Positions 35,029 through 43,306 of a DNA stretch of 55,939 nt are shown piece after piece. The position numbers and the translations under genes were made by a program. Every line of letters starts with the position of its first letter. The first letter of the stretch is position 1. Under the pieces are notes generated by a model. That model saw nothing but the letters and a program-made list of their open reading frames with translations. It did not search any database and was not told the origin of the DNA. The stretch is from Deltaproteobacteria bacterium SG8_13 (GTDB taxonomy: Bacteria > Desulfobacterota > Desulfobacteria > Desulfobacterales > SG8-13), in assembly GCA_001303025.1 (NCBI GenBank), contig LJNK01000040.1, forward strand, positions 1 through 55,939. Reading direction: 5' to 3'.

Positions 35029-35388
35029 GTGGAAAAATCCGACCTGTCCTCAACAGACGCTTTGAAAGGGATCTGCAACCGGCTGGTGGTAAAGCATCCG
35101 GATGCCGTAGGCATGGCTGTGATCGAACTCGATTGCGGTTGCGTCGATATCTGCGGCGTATCCATCCGCGGCGAGCCGGTCGGTTCGATAAAAACCATCG
35201 CGCTGGGCGCCGACGCCCGGCAGCAGCAAAGCCCGATCTGCAGCCGGTGCCTGGCGTCAAAGGAGCGGGTTTCCGAGCGGGTCGTCAACCGGAGAATCAT
35301 CTGGCCGGGCAGTGAGGAAGAGCGCCCGGACGTAAACCTGAGGCGCTTTATCGGCAGAGTCGTTTTCGGTGAAAACTGGACGGAATAA
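35029..35388 (+). CDS. Small cysteine-rich protein of unknown function
   Basis: A 119-residue soluble protein starting with GTG at 35029. It has Cys residues in DCGCVDICGV near residue 38 and PICSRCLAS near residue 71, a spacing that could hold a zinc ion or an iron-sulfur cluster. The C terminus is basic and hydrophilic. I recognise no family. A GGGA about 11 bases upstream is a weak ribosome site. It follows the TPR lipoprotein by 72 bases. Confidence 0.6.
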   Translation: MEKSDLSSTDALKGICNRLVVKHPDAVGMAVIELDCGCVDICGVSIRGEPVGSIKTIALGADARQQQSPICSRCLASKERVSERVVNRRIIWPGSEEERPDVNLRRFIGRVVFGENWTE

Positions 35389-35512
35389 CCCCGACTGCGG
35401 CAGTAACGTTGGTATCAGGTCAGAGCATCAATTCTTCGCCGGTCTTTCAACAAATTTTTTCCGGGAAATCTGCAACAGCCTGTCTAACAGATCCGTCGCA
35501 TAAAGGAGAGCC

Positions 35513-36259
35513 ATGAACCGGTTCAAGATTCATCCCATCGTGATGGGCACCAAGATCTTCGACAAGACCATGATGACCTATCAGCACGGCTACGGGCAGC
35601 AGTACACCATTCCGATTTACTGCTGGTACCTGGAAGGCGGCAGTGCCCGTATCCTGGTGGATACCGGCGAGATGAGGCCGATTCAGTCGGAAAGCCGGGA
35701 GGCCGCTGTCGGCGGGAAGATCTACACCTTCGAAGAGGGCCTTGGCCGCTGGGGCCTCAAACCGGAAGATATCGACATCGTCATTCACACCCACCTGCAC
35801 AACGATCACTGCGAAAACGATTACAAGTGCACCAACGCCGCTATCTATGTCCACGAAAAGGAGCTGAAAAACATTCACAATCCGCATCCGCTCGATTTCC
35901 GCTACCTGGAGGACTTCATTCTGGATGTGGAGGAAAGCGGTCAACTGCGGCCCGTCAGCGGAGATCGTGAAATCGTTCCCGGCATCCAGGTGGTGCACAC
36001 ACCCGCTCACACCAGCGGCGGGCTTTCGGTTGCGGTTGACACCGCCGAAGGAACTGCGGTGATCACCGGTTTTTGCGTGATCGAAGAGAATTTCTCTCCA
36101 CCGCCGGAAATCCGGGGCATGGAAATGGATGTGATTCCTCCGGGTACCCACGTCAACGCTTACGAGGCGTACGATATTTTAGTGAAGGTAAAAGAAATGG
36201 CCGATGTGCTTATCCCGTTGCACGAACCGCGATTTGCGGGTGTAGACACCATCGGTTGA
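35513..36259 (+). CDS. Metallo-beta-lactamase-fold hydrolase (AHL-lactonase-like subgroup)
   Basis: A 248-residue cytosolic protein with the metal motif HTHLHNDHCEND (HxHxDH) near residue 90, a downstream His in VVHTPAHTSGG and a final His in LIPLHEPR. The N terminus (YTIPIYCWYLEGGSARILVD) resembles the subgroup containing N-acyl homoserine lactonases, though many members act on other esters or thioesters, so no substrate can be given. The ATG has AAGGAG just upstream. It stands alone, converging on dapB with a 27-base gap. Confidence 0.85.
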   Translation: MNRFKIHPIVMGTKIFDKTMMTYQHGYGQQYTIPIYCWYLEGGSARILVDTGEMRPIQSESREAAVGGKIYTFEEGLGRWGLKPEDIDIVIHTHLHNDHCENDYKCTNAAIYVHEKELKNIHNPHPLDFRYLEDFILDVEESGQLRPVSGDREIVPGIQVVHTPAHTSGGLSVAVDTAEGTAVITGFCVIEENFSPPPEIRGMEMDVIPPGTHVNAYEAYDILVKVKEMADVLIPLHEPRFAGVDTIG

Positions 36260-36286
36260 CACCAGGTCAGCGATCTGTGGCGCAAC

Positions 36287-37117
36287 TCAGGCGCCGGTGA
36301 GCACGTCGATCATCGTAAACGTCTTTCCGCTGGCGCCCTGCGCCAATTTTTTATGCAGAAAGACTACGGCATCCAGGGTGCCGCCGGCGTAAATTTCGCG
36401 GCCGTTGACGTTGTGGGTGAACTCGAATCGCACCGTCTGGTCGGCGGAAAGCAGGCTGTAGGTGTGCCATCCGTGTCCCCGCAGATACCCTGCGGGAATG
36501 CCCCATCGGTTTTGCTGGTTTTCCGGATCCCTTTCCTTAACGATGTCCTCCTCTTTAAACGGAGTTCCCAGCGCGTTGAAGTACTTCACCATCGCCTTGG
36601 CGGTCCCGCTTGTATCGGCTTTTCCCTGCTGATGGCTCTCTTTTACGGCCAGTGTGTACCCCTCAAACAGTTTGGGAAATGTGTTGGCCGCGTATTCCAT
36701 CATGGCCTGAAAACCGACGATCTGCTTGGCCATGTTCGGGGCGATCACCGCAGCGATGGAAGAGGCCGTGACGCTGGCTTCGAGTTTTTTACGGTCACCA
36801 CCGGTTGTGCCCATTACGAACGGCAAGGCGTTGCTGCAGTAAAAAACGGCATTATCATTTACTGCCGAAGGGTGGGTGAAGTCGATGCTGATGAAATCGC
36901 CTGCCGATGAGCGGATTTCCCCTATCGCTTCGTCCCGGTCATCCGGGTGCAGCAATTGGATGGTCTGGCCTTCCTGCCTGAATTCCGGGTCGGTGATCTC
37001 CGGCCCTGTCAACGAATAGGGCAGCAGCGTGAAACGACTGTCACGTAAAGCATGCCGCAACACCACCTGGGACATGTTGCCCGGCAGTCCGTTGATCATG
37101 ACTCGTATCGGTTCCAT
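36287..37117 (-). CDS. dapB: 4-hydroxy-tetrahydrodipicolinate reductase, plant type
   Basis: A 276-residue enzyme of the lysine/diaminopimelate pathway. The N-terminal nucleotide site is VMINGLPGNMSQVV; LPFVMGTTGGDRKKL and the catalytic KESHQQGKADTSGTAKA (His, Lys and SGTA) follow. The VNDNAVFYCSNALPFVMGTT stretch matches the plant-type DapB group better than the E. coli type. The ATG at 37117 has AAGGAG nine bases upstream; an upstream in-frame start adds 12 residues without a site. It follows the MurU-AmgK gene by 75 bases on the same strand and provides a wall precursor. Confidence 0.92.
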   Translation of the reverse strand: MEPIRVMINGLPGNMSQVVLRHALRDSRFTLLPYSLTGPEITDPEFRQEGQTIQLLHPDDRDEAIGEIRSSAGDFISIDFTHPSAVNDNAVFYCSNALPFVMGTTGGDRKKLEASVTASSIAAVIAPNMAKQIVGFQAMMEYAANTFPKLFEGYTLAVKESHQQGKADTSGTAKAMVKYFNALGTPFKEEDIVKERDPENQQNRWGIPAGYLRGHGWHTYSLLSADQTVRFEFTHNVNGREIYAGGTLDAVVFLHKKLAQGASGKTFTMIDVLTGA

Positions 37118-37192
37118 GGCCGGTCTCTCCTTTCCTTTCGTTTGATACAACACGCGGGTTTTGAGAATTGTGTATCACATAAATCGAAAGCA

Positions 37193-38875
37193 TTAAAGGG
37201 ATTCGACGATACGCCGGAGTTTCGGAAGCTCTTTGTTGCGGGGGGAAGACAGCGCCTGTTTGAGACTCCGGACAGCGGCCGGGATGTATGGCTCAAACCA
37301 GGCTTTGCCCTTTTTTCGGCTCAGATTGCCGAAAGCGCCCAGAATCTGAAGGTTTCGTGTCAGGCAGCAGTAGTCGTATCCGCTGCGAAACCGCTGCGGA
37401 TCGATATTGGACTGAAGGCAAATAGAGTCGACGGCGAATTCCAGCAGCGAGCTGCGTACCTCGGGCGGCAGATCGACGTACGGGTCGATCAGCAGTGAAG
37501 CCAGGTCGTACTGCAACGGTCCCAGGCGTCCCCCCTGGAAATCGATGAAGTAGGTTTTGCCGGCATGCACCATGATATTGCGGGATTGAAAATCACGGTG
37601 CATGAAACCGGTTACGGCGCCGGCCAGCGCGCGGTCGGCCAGCAGAGAAAATTCTCCGGCCAGATCAGCGGTTCGGACCGGCTGTCCGCAATATGTTTGC
37701 AGAAAAGCTTCTACGAAATAGCGGCACTCTTTTTCCAGGATCAGCTCACGGCTGTAAGTTGGCGTCTGACAGGTCCAGGCCGGATTGAAACCACCGGCGG
37801 CATCGATCGACATCGCAACCAGCTGCCGGATTACCGCGCGGTAATGGTTCAACACCTCTTCGGTCGATTCGGCCTGCCGTACGACCTGCTGCAGGCAGGT
37901 GTCGCCGAGATCTTCCAGAAAAACCAGCCCGGAGAAAGTATCGAACAGGACGATTTCCGGTACCGCAACTCCGGCTTGTTTCAAGTGGCGGCCGATGGCG
38001 ACAAAAGCGTCGGCTTCAGTCGTGCCGGACTGATTGCGGACGCCGTGATCGGCCATGACCAGTGACTGCCTGCCGCAGCTGAGACGAAACCATCTTCGAT
38101 CCGATCCGTCTCCGGCCAGCGGCACGGTTTCGATTTTCCGCTGCCCCCCGCCGGGCCGGATTCTGTCAAAGGCCTGGCGCGCCATTAGCTGAGCGGACAC
38201 CCGGCGATACGCATCCGGTGTGCCGATATCCTGCCAGTAGCGGTTCTGGACGGTCAGGGAGACGATTTGGCCGCCTGCGGCAAGGATGGATCGGTAGGCG
38301 TCGATAATGCTGTAGAAACCGGTTGGAGGGATGTGGTCAAGCACGGTGGGATCCAGCACCTGGATGCCTGTAAAGGTCAGCATCCGGTGGCCCCGGGCAA
38401 GCGGGTCGTTCGGCCTTTCCGAAAAACCGACCACAAAACCTTTTTCGTCGACGGCCACCGTGTTGAAGTCCGGGTGAGGGCAGAGCACCAGCGATACCGG
38501 ATGGGGGTGGCTGTTATGGAATCGGTAGACCTTCCGCAAGTCGATGTCGCTGACGATATCGGCGTTGATGACCATAAACGGTTTTTCGTCCCAGAAATCG
38601 GCGACATTGCGAACGGCACCGCCGGTTCCCAGGATCTGCGGTTCGTGGCGGATGTGGACCGGAATGCGATAATGCTGCTGATCGACGTGGTTTTCAATTC
38701 GATTCGGCAGGTGGTGCGTGTTGACGACAATCGCCCGGCAGCCGGCCATCTGCAACTGCTCAATCGCCAAATCCAATACCGGACGGCCGCCGATAGTGAA
38801 CAGGGCCTTGGGGGTGTGAAGCGTGAAGGGATGCAACCGGGTGCCGAAACCGGCGGCCAGGATCAAGGCTTTCAT
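37193..38875 (-). CDS. MurU-AmgK fusion: sugar-1-phosphate nucleotidylyltransferase plus anomeric sugar kinase
   Basis: A 560-residue cytosolic protein with two enzymes. Residues 1 to about 235 are a nucleotidylyltransferase: LILAAGFGTRLHPFT, TPKALFTIGGRPV, MVINADIVSDID and RYWQDIGTPDAYRR. Residues about 250-560 are an aminoglycoside-phosphotransferase-type kinase with catalytic FMHRDFQSRNIMVH near 425 and metal-binding YFIDFQGGRLGP. In Pseudomonas, separate AmgK and MurU phosphorylate MurNAc at C1 and turn it into UDP-MurNAc, bypassing MurA and fosfomycin. The order of reactions fits, and a NamZ gene that could supply MurNAc is 5 kb away. Another sugar (for example mannose or heptose) cannot be ruled out. 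It follows plsB by 52 bases. Confidence 0.82.
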   Translation of the reverse strand: MKALILAAGFGTRLHPFTLHTPKALFTIGGRPVLDLAIEQLQMAGCRAIVVNTHHLPNRIENHVDQQHYRIPVHIRHEPQILGTGGAVRNVADFWDEKPFMVINADIVSDIDLRKVYRFHNSHPHPVSLVLCPHPDFNTVAVDEKGFVVGFSERPNDPLARGHRMLTFTGIQVLDPTVLDHIPPTGFYSIIDAYRSILAAGGQIVSLTVQNRYWQDIGTPDAYRRVSAQLMARQAFDRIRPGGGQRKIETVPLAGDGSDRRWFRLSCGRQSLVMADHGVRNQSGTTEADAFVAIGRHLKQAGVAVPEIVLFDTFSGLVFLEDLGDTCLQQVVRQAESTEEVLNHYRAVIRQLVAMSIDAAGGFNPAWTCQTPTYSRELILEKECRYFVEAFLQTYCGQPVRTADLAGEFSLLADRALAGAVTGFMHRDFQSRNIMVHAGKTYFIDFQGGRLGPLQYDLASLLIDPYVDLPPEVRSSLLEFAVDSICLQSNIDPQRFRSGYDYCCLTRNLQILGAFGNLSRKKGKAWFEPYIPAAVRSLKQALSSPRNKELPKLRRIVESL

Positions 38876-38927
38876 GAATCTTTTCCCCGCAGTTCATTGG
38901 GCCGCAAAAATGTTCGGCTGGAAGGGG

Positions 38928-41555
38928 TTACTGGAGCTTGGACAGATAGCGATCAATTGCTTCCGCATAATAGCTAATGTGATCCGCGTCATTTGCGTTC
39001 CGAATCCCCCGGCTGCTGCAAAAATCGATGGCATTCTGATAGACCACCGGAGAAAGCGCCTCTTTCCGCTCGATTTCATTGCGCTTGTACAATCGCCGTC
39101 CCACGGCTTCGATCTTTTTCAGCCGCGCTTTATTGTTCTTTGAATTGCGGGTTTGACGCCTGTAGTAATACAGAACGACTTTATACGACTCGAGGTAGTT
39201 GATCAGAAAGCCCGAAAAATGCTTCAGCTTGCGGAAGCCGGCAGACGTCACGTTGTAAGTGTCCGGCAGGGCCTGGTGCGGCATCAGGATCGCGTCGTCG
39301 ATGAAGGTTTTGATCGACTTTCTGACAAACATCTCCGTGCTGATTTCCATGTCGTAAGCGAATTCGAACTTGAACAGGCGTTTGAGAAAACGGAAGCCCT
39401 GGCGCAGATCGGAGGCCGAAAACTGAAAGGCATCGCGGTTGATGATTTCCGCTGCTGTGTAGGCTGCAGGGATGAAAAAAGAGATACAGTTGTTTTTGTA
39501 ATATTCGAGGCTGGTTCTTTCATTCACATTTACACGGTACCTCGATTCGGATTTGGGGCTTTTTTTCTGCCCCGGAAACGGCTCGAGAAACTTGCGCTGG
39601 ACATAGGCCTCGAGCGCACTGTCGATGGCGTGATCCTGGTCGATGAGCAGTGTGTCGGCCAGCTTGGCTCCCTGGGCGTTCAAATACTTCAGATAAGATT
39701 CGACAATGCTTTTCAAATGGGAGAACGTAAGCCGGTTGCTGTTCGAATTCAATATGGCAGCCGCACACAGCCCATAGGCGGTGACCACCGCTGACCGATC
39801 GATGGCGTTGATCACCCGAAATCCGAGGTCCCGGCAGAAGCTGTTCTTTTCCTTCTGCGTCATGTCCTCGATCCGCAGGCCCGCATCTTCCAGCATCCGG
39901 TTCAACGACAGCGGCGAATGAAACTGTATGTAGATTTTGCCGAATCGCTTTTTCAGGAACTTGCGCGCGCGAATGACTTGAAACAGGCTCTCCGGTTCCT
40001 TTTTACCGCCCTCGAGTTCGTGGACATACGAGCTTTCCTCCAGCACACGGTCATAGCCGATGTAGATCGGTACAAAGGTCATGTCCTCGCAGGCCCCGTT
40101 TTTATGGGCGTCGAGCAGCATCGACAGGAAACCGAGCTTGGGCAGCACCAGCTTGCCGGTGCGGCTGCGGGTGCCTTCGATAAAAAACTCGATGTTGAAT
40201 CCTTCCTCCAGCAGTTTGTGCAGGTATTCGGTGAACACCTTCGCATACAAGACGGCACCGCGAAAGGTCCGGCGGATGAAAAATGCCCCTCCCCTTCGAA
40301 AAATGGGGCCCAGCGGCCAGAAAGAGAGATTTTTACCGGCGGCGATGTGCGGGCAGGGGAGATTGTTCTGGTAAAGGATATACGACAGGATCAGGTAATC
40401 GATGTGGCTCTTGTGGCAGGGGATGAGAATCAGCGGAGCCTTTTGCGAGGCCGATTTGACGTATTTGATGCCCTCGGTGTCGATGACCGCCCCGTCGAAC
40501 ATGGTGTTGATAATGTAGTCGACAGCCACCGAGGCGGTCTTGACCAGCCCCGGGCTGTACTGGGCCGCGATTTCCTGCAGGTACCCATCGGCTTCCTTGC
40601 GAATCTCCTGGAGGTGCACCTGACGGTTTTCGGCGTGTTTTTCCATGAACTTCCGGAAACGGTCGTTGGTGAGGATGCTTTCCTTCAGCTCTTCCAGGGA
40701 TTTGAGAGTGGGTCCGGTGATGCTCTGCCGGTGACGGTTGAACTGCATCAGCAGGTTGCGACGCAGTTGAAGGGTCTGAATTTCCGTCGATTTGTCCTGC
40801 ATGCCACCGGAGTCGATATACTGCCGCAAATTGACAGGTTCGGACACTTCCACGAATATTTTGCCCGGGTTTTTGAACAGCGTGAACAGGCGTCGGATTT
40901 TTCCGGGTTTGTTTTCGTGGCCGAAAAAAATGTCTTTTAACGTCGGTTGGCTGCGGATCGGATCCTTGCTGAAAAACATGAGCAGGGGAACCAGGTAAAT
41001 CGTCCGGTCGATCGACCGTTGAATTTCGATCAGATGTCGAAGCGGATCGATTTTCGATTTGACAAAACGTCGATGAAAACCGCCCTTTTCCACCAGGGAC
41101 AGAAATCCGGACCGACCGTTTTGCAGTTCCCGTTGGATGTAGCCGCTTCGGAACGGATTCTGGAGGGAAAGGTTCTGAAAAAAGTAGACCAGGTGGGCCA
41201 CAAGAATTTTCATCACCCTTTTCACGGGCTGCCAGAGATAAATGTTGTATTCGAATCCGATTTCCGGTGCCGGCAGGCCGTTGCTGGCATAATACGTATG
41301 GTAATAAAGATATTCGAAATTGCTCTTGTGCTTGGTTACATAGATGATGGCCGCATCGTTCGGGATTTGCCCGATCACATCGGCCTGGTCCTTACCGGTT
41401 GCGATACCGCTGTAAAATGCCCGAAGAATGGCCTCGGACGACCTGCCCAGATTTTCGGGCAAAAAGCAGCTGTAGTGATGGGGCGTGCCCTCCAAGAAAT
41501 GATTGACTGCCCCATGAAATCTGCTGAGAAGGCCGGAACGCTCGGGTTGTTGCAA
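38928..41555 (-). CDS. plsB: Glycerol-3-phosphate acyltransferase, PlsB family
   Basis: An 875-residue membrane-associated enzyme that acylates glycerol 3-phosphate at C1, the first step of phospholipid synthesis. Block I is PCHKSHIDYLILSYILY near residue 380, block II GPIFRRGGAFFIRR, block III FFIEGTRSRTGK near 458, and block IV FVPIYIGYDRV. Before it, about residues 70-250 contain a second acyltransferase-like stretch with HKSNFEYLYYH, where the usual Asp of HxxxxD is Glu and probably inactive. E. coli PlsB has 807 residues. The TTG at 41555 has AAGGA eight bases upstream. It heads the plsB, MurU-AmgK, dapB group. Confidence 0.9.
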   Translation of the reverse strand: MQQPERSGLLSRFHGAVNHFLEGTPHHYSCFLPENLGRSSEAILRAFYSGIATGKDQADVIGQIPNDAAIIYVTKHKSNFEYLYYHTYYASNGLPAPEIGFEYNIYLWQPVKRVMKILVAHLVYFFQNLSLQNPFRSGYIQRELQNGRSGFLSLVEKGGFHRRFVKSKIDPLRHLIEIQRSIDRTIYLVPLLMFFSKDPIRSQPTLKDIFFGHENKPGKIRRLFTLFKNPGKIFVEVSEPVNLRQYIDSGGMQDKSTEIQTLQLRRNLLMQFNRHRQSITGPTLKSLEELKESILTNDRFRKFMEKHAENRQVHLQEIRKEADGYLQEIAAQYSPGLVKTASVAVDYIINTMFDGAVIDTEGIKYVKSASQKAPLILIPCHKSHIDYLILSYILYQNNLPCPHIAAGKNLSFWPLGPIFRRGGAFFIRRTFRGAVLYAKVFTEYLHKLLEEGFNIEFFIEGTRSRTGKLVLPKLGFLSMLLDAHKNGACEDMTFVPIYIGYDRVLEESSYVHELEGGKKEPESLFQVIRARKFLKKRFGKIYIQFHSPLSLNRMLEDAGLRIEDMTQKEKNSFCRDLGFRVINAIDRSAVVTAYGLCAAAILNSNSNRLTFSHLKSIVESYLKYLNAQGAKLADTLLIDQDHAIDSALEAYVQRKFLEPFPGQKKSPKSESRYRVNVNERTSLEYYKNNCISFFIPAAYTAAEIINRDAFQFSASDLRQGFRFLKRLFKFEFAYDMEISTEMFVRKSIKTFIDDAILMPHQALPDTYNVTSAGFRKLKHFSGFLINYLESYKVVLYYYRRQTRNSKNNKARLKKIEAVGRRLYKRNEIERKEALSPVVYQNAIDFCSSRGIRNANDADHISYYAEAIDRYLSKLQ

Positions 41556-42273
41556 ACTAACCGTCCTTTATTTTGCGGGTACCTGATCGCGTAGCGATGC
41601 GGAGACTTGCTCGCCCAGGCATCTCATCGGTTTTCTTGGCACATGCAGGCATTGCGCCCCGAGACCAGCGTGCATCCGATTTCGGAAGATTTCCCTCGCG
41701 CATATTGCCGGTAGGATCTTCTCCGGCCGCCGCCAATGAAAAGTGCACGGTACGCCCGGAGCCGAATCAGCGATGGATGGAAATCGATCCGACATCAATT
41801 TGCGAGTCTGTGCTAACGGTTGATATGCCGGTGTGTGGAATGGGTGCTGGATCGTTTGTCCGTCTGACCCGGTAGAAATCTCCGATGAACCTGAATTCGC
41901 GTTGTATCCGGATAAGTCGTTACAATTTCAATACATTATGAATAACAGAACCGCCTTCGGTTTGCAATACCAAATATCGCACGGTTTCCGGCCCACCCTT
42001 GCCGCCGGTGCCGAACAGACCTAACATAAGTCCTGTCAGCGCCGGTTTCAAATCTGCTTGTTTTCATCGGTGGGTTGTGTTATTTGTTTTTTTGTTTAGC
42101 AATGTTTGTTTGGTAACTTTTTGAAATAATAATGCATTCTGTGCTTTTTCCGGAAAGCGAATGGCTGCACGCCGCAGGGAAACCGCATCGGCACGAGGCG
42201 TTGCGGGCTTGCGATGGGCTTGCGGCTTTGCATCAAAAAACTGACGAAAATCGTACCAATGGAGGAGGATCAC
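41556..42273. other. 718-base intergenic region between plsB and the small membrane protein gene
   Basis: Divergent region without a convincing gene. The left part is GC-rich with a short ATCGC/GCGAT hairpin near 41586-41598. Around 42060-42140 is an AT-rich, T-rich stretch that probably holds the promoter of the 42274 gene, though no exact consensus pair stands out. Just after it lies a 9-base tandem repeat, GGGCTTGCG twice, near 42205-42224. Confidence 0.4.
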
Positions 42274-42552
42274 ATGAAGACGTTAATCGGGGGTGGAATA
42301 GCCGCGGCATTGGGACTGGTCGGTTTGGGTATTTGGTGGGCGGAGTTTCTGATGGTGCTGGCCGGAATCATTCCGGTCATGCTTCTGCTCGGCGGCGCGC
42401 TGGCCATCTACCTTGGCTTCGACGAACTGAAAGACTCGTGGAAGAAGGAACCCGATGAGACCGTTGTGGTGGAAAAAGAGGAGGAGGTCGAACGATATAA
42501 ACAGGAAATCGACGATCTCAAAAAGGAAATCCAGGATCTGAAATCGGATTAG
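42274..42552 (+). CDS. Small two-helix membrane protein with coiled-coil tail
   Basis: A 92-residue protein with two membrane helices (LIGGGIAAALGLVGLGIWW and LAGIIPVMLLLGGALAIYLG) and a charged C-terminal coiled coil (EEEVERYKQEIDDLKKEIQD). The ATG at 42274 has GGAGGAGG upstream and is clearly better than an in-frame ATG 20 codons earlier. The helix pattern with the Trp-Trp pair reminds me of the small magnetosome protein MamI, but that is memory of a pattern only. It stands alone and converges on rnhA. Confidence 0.65.
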   Translation: MKTLIGGGIAAALGLVGLGIWWAEFLMVLAGIIPVMLLLGGALAIYLGFDELKDSWKKEPDETVVVEKEEEVERYKQEIDDLKKEIQDLKSD

Positions 42553-42589
42553 CCCGAAACTTCTTCGATAGACCGATAGCTATCCCGTG

Positions 42590-43306
42590 TCATGCCTGCC
42601 CCCGGCCGCTGCCCTTGATGGCCGACCGGGCCAGGTCGTCCGCGCGTTCGTTTTGTCGGTGGCCGGCATGGCCTCGCACCTTGATCAGTTTCACATCGCA
42701 AAACTCCTGCATCAATTGCCGTATGGCGGCGATCACCTCCAGATTCTTCTTCGGTTTCCAGCCAAGTGCCAGTACGCCGTGAGCATAGCTGCTGTCGGTG
42801 TAGATGCGAACCGGAAGGTTCCGGACCTTCAATTCCAGCAACCCTGCGCGAATCGCTTCCAATTCTGCGATGTTGTTGGTCGACTGCCCGATGTATTTTG
42901 ATATCTCCTTTGTGTGATCCCCGTATTCCAGAACCGCTCCGATGCCCGAGGGCCCGGGATTGCCGGAAGAAGCGCCGTCTGTGTATATCCGTATCATCGG
43001 GCCGGTTGCCGTCTCCGGCTCTTTGCCGCCGGTGCAACAGGTTCGGTCGCCGCGATCCGACGGCCCCCCGCGGTTTTGACCGGGGACCCGCCCGGCTTTT
43101 AAAGGCCGCAGGTTCGACGGGTTGACCCGATATTCATAGTCCTGCTCGAGCTGGTATTTCATCAGCGCCTTTCCGTCTTGCATTTTCGGCCGGCCGTCTT
43201 TGTCGACTGCCACCCACACCTTGTTGTCTTTGAACTGCATCCGCAGCCAGTTGGGTTTCTTCTGGGGCACGGCTGTTTTACCCGGTTTCTCCGGTCTCCG
43301 ATTCAT
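42590..43306 (-). CDS. rnhA: Ribonuclease HI with an N-terminal extension
   Basis: A 238-residue protein whose C-terminal 135 residues are RNase HI, which cuts the RNA strand of RNA-DNA hybrids. The catalytic acids are in IYTDGASSGNPGPSG (Asp), NIAELEAIRAGL (Glu), RIYTDSSYAHG (Asp) and ERADDLARSA (Asp). The first 100 residues (NWLRMQFKDNKVWVAVDKDG) are a short beta-rich domain plus a Gly/Arg-rich linker, unlike the eukaryotic hybrid-binding domain. Its ATG overlaps the stop of the namZ-like gene by four bases (ATGA), so the two are translationally coupled. Confidence 0.92.
   Translation of the reverse strand: MNRRPEKPGKTAVPQKKPNWLRMQFKDNKVWVAVDKDGRPKMQDGKALMKYQLEQDYEYRVNPSNLRPLKAGRVPGQNRGGPSDRGDRTCCTGGKEPETATGPMIRIYTDGASSGNPGPSGIGAVLEYGDHTKEISKYIGQSTNNIAELEAIRAGLLELKVRNLPVRIYTDSSYAHGVLALGWKPKKNLEVIAAIRQLMQEFCDVKLIKVRGHAGHRQNERADDLARSAIKGSGRGQA

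Noticed and set aside
41636..41660. Possible sigma-54 promoter (TGGCAC followed by TTGC)
   Set aside because: The distance between the GG and GC elements is 14 bases, where sigma-54 needs 10.
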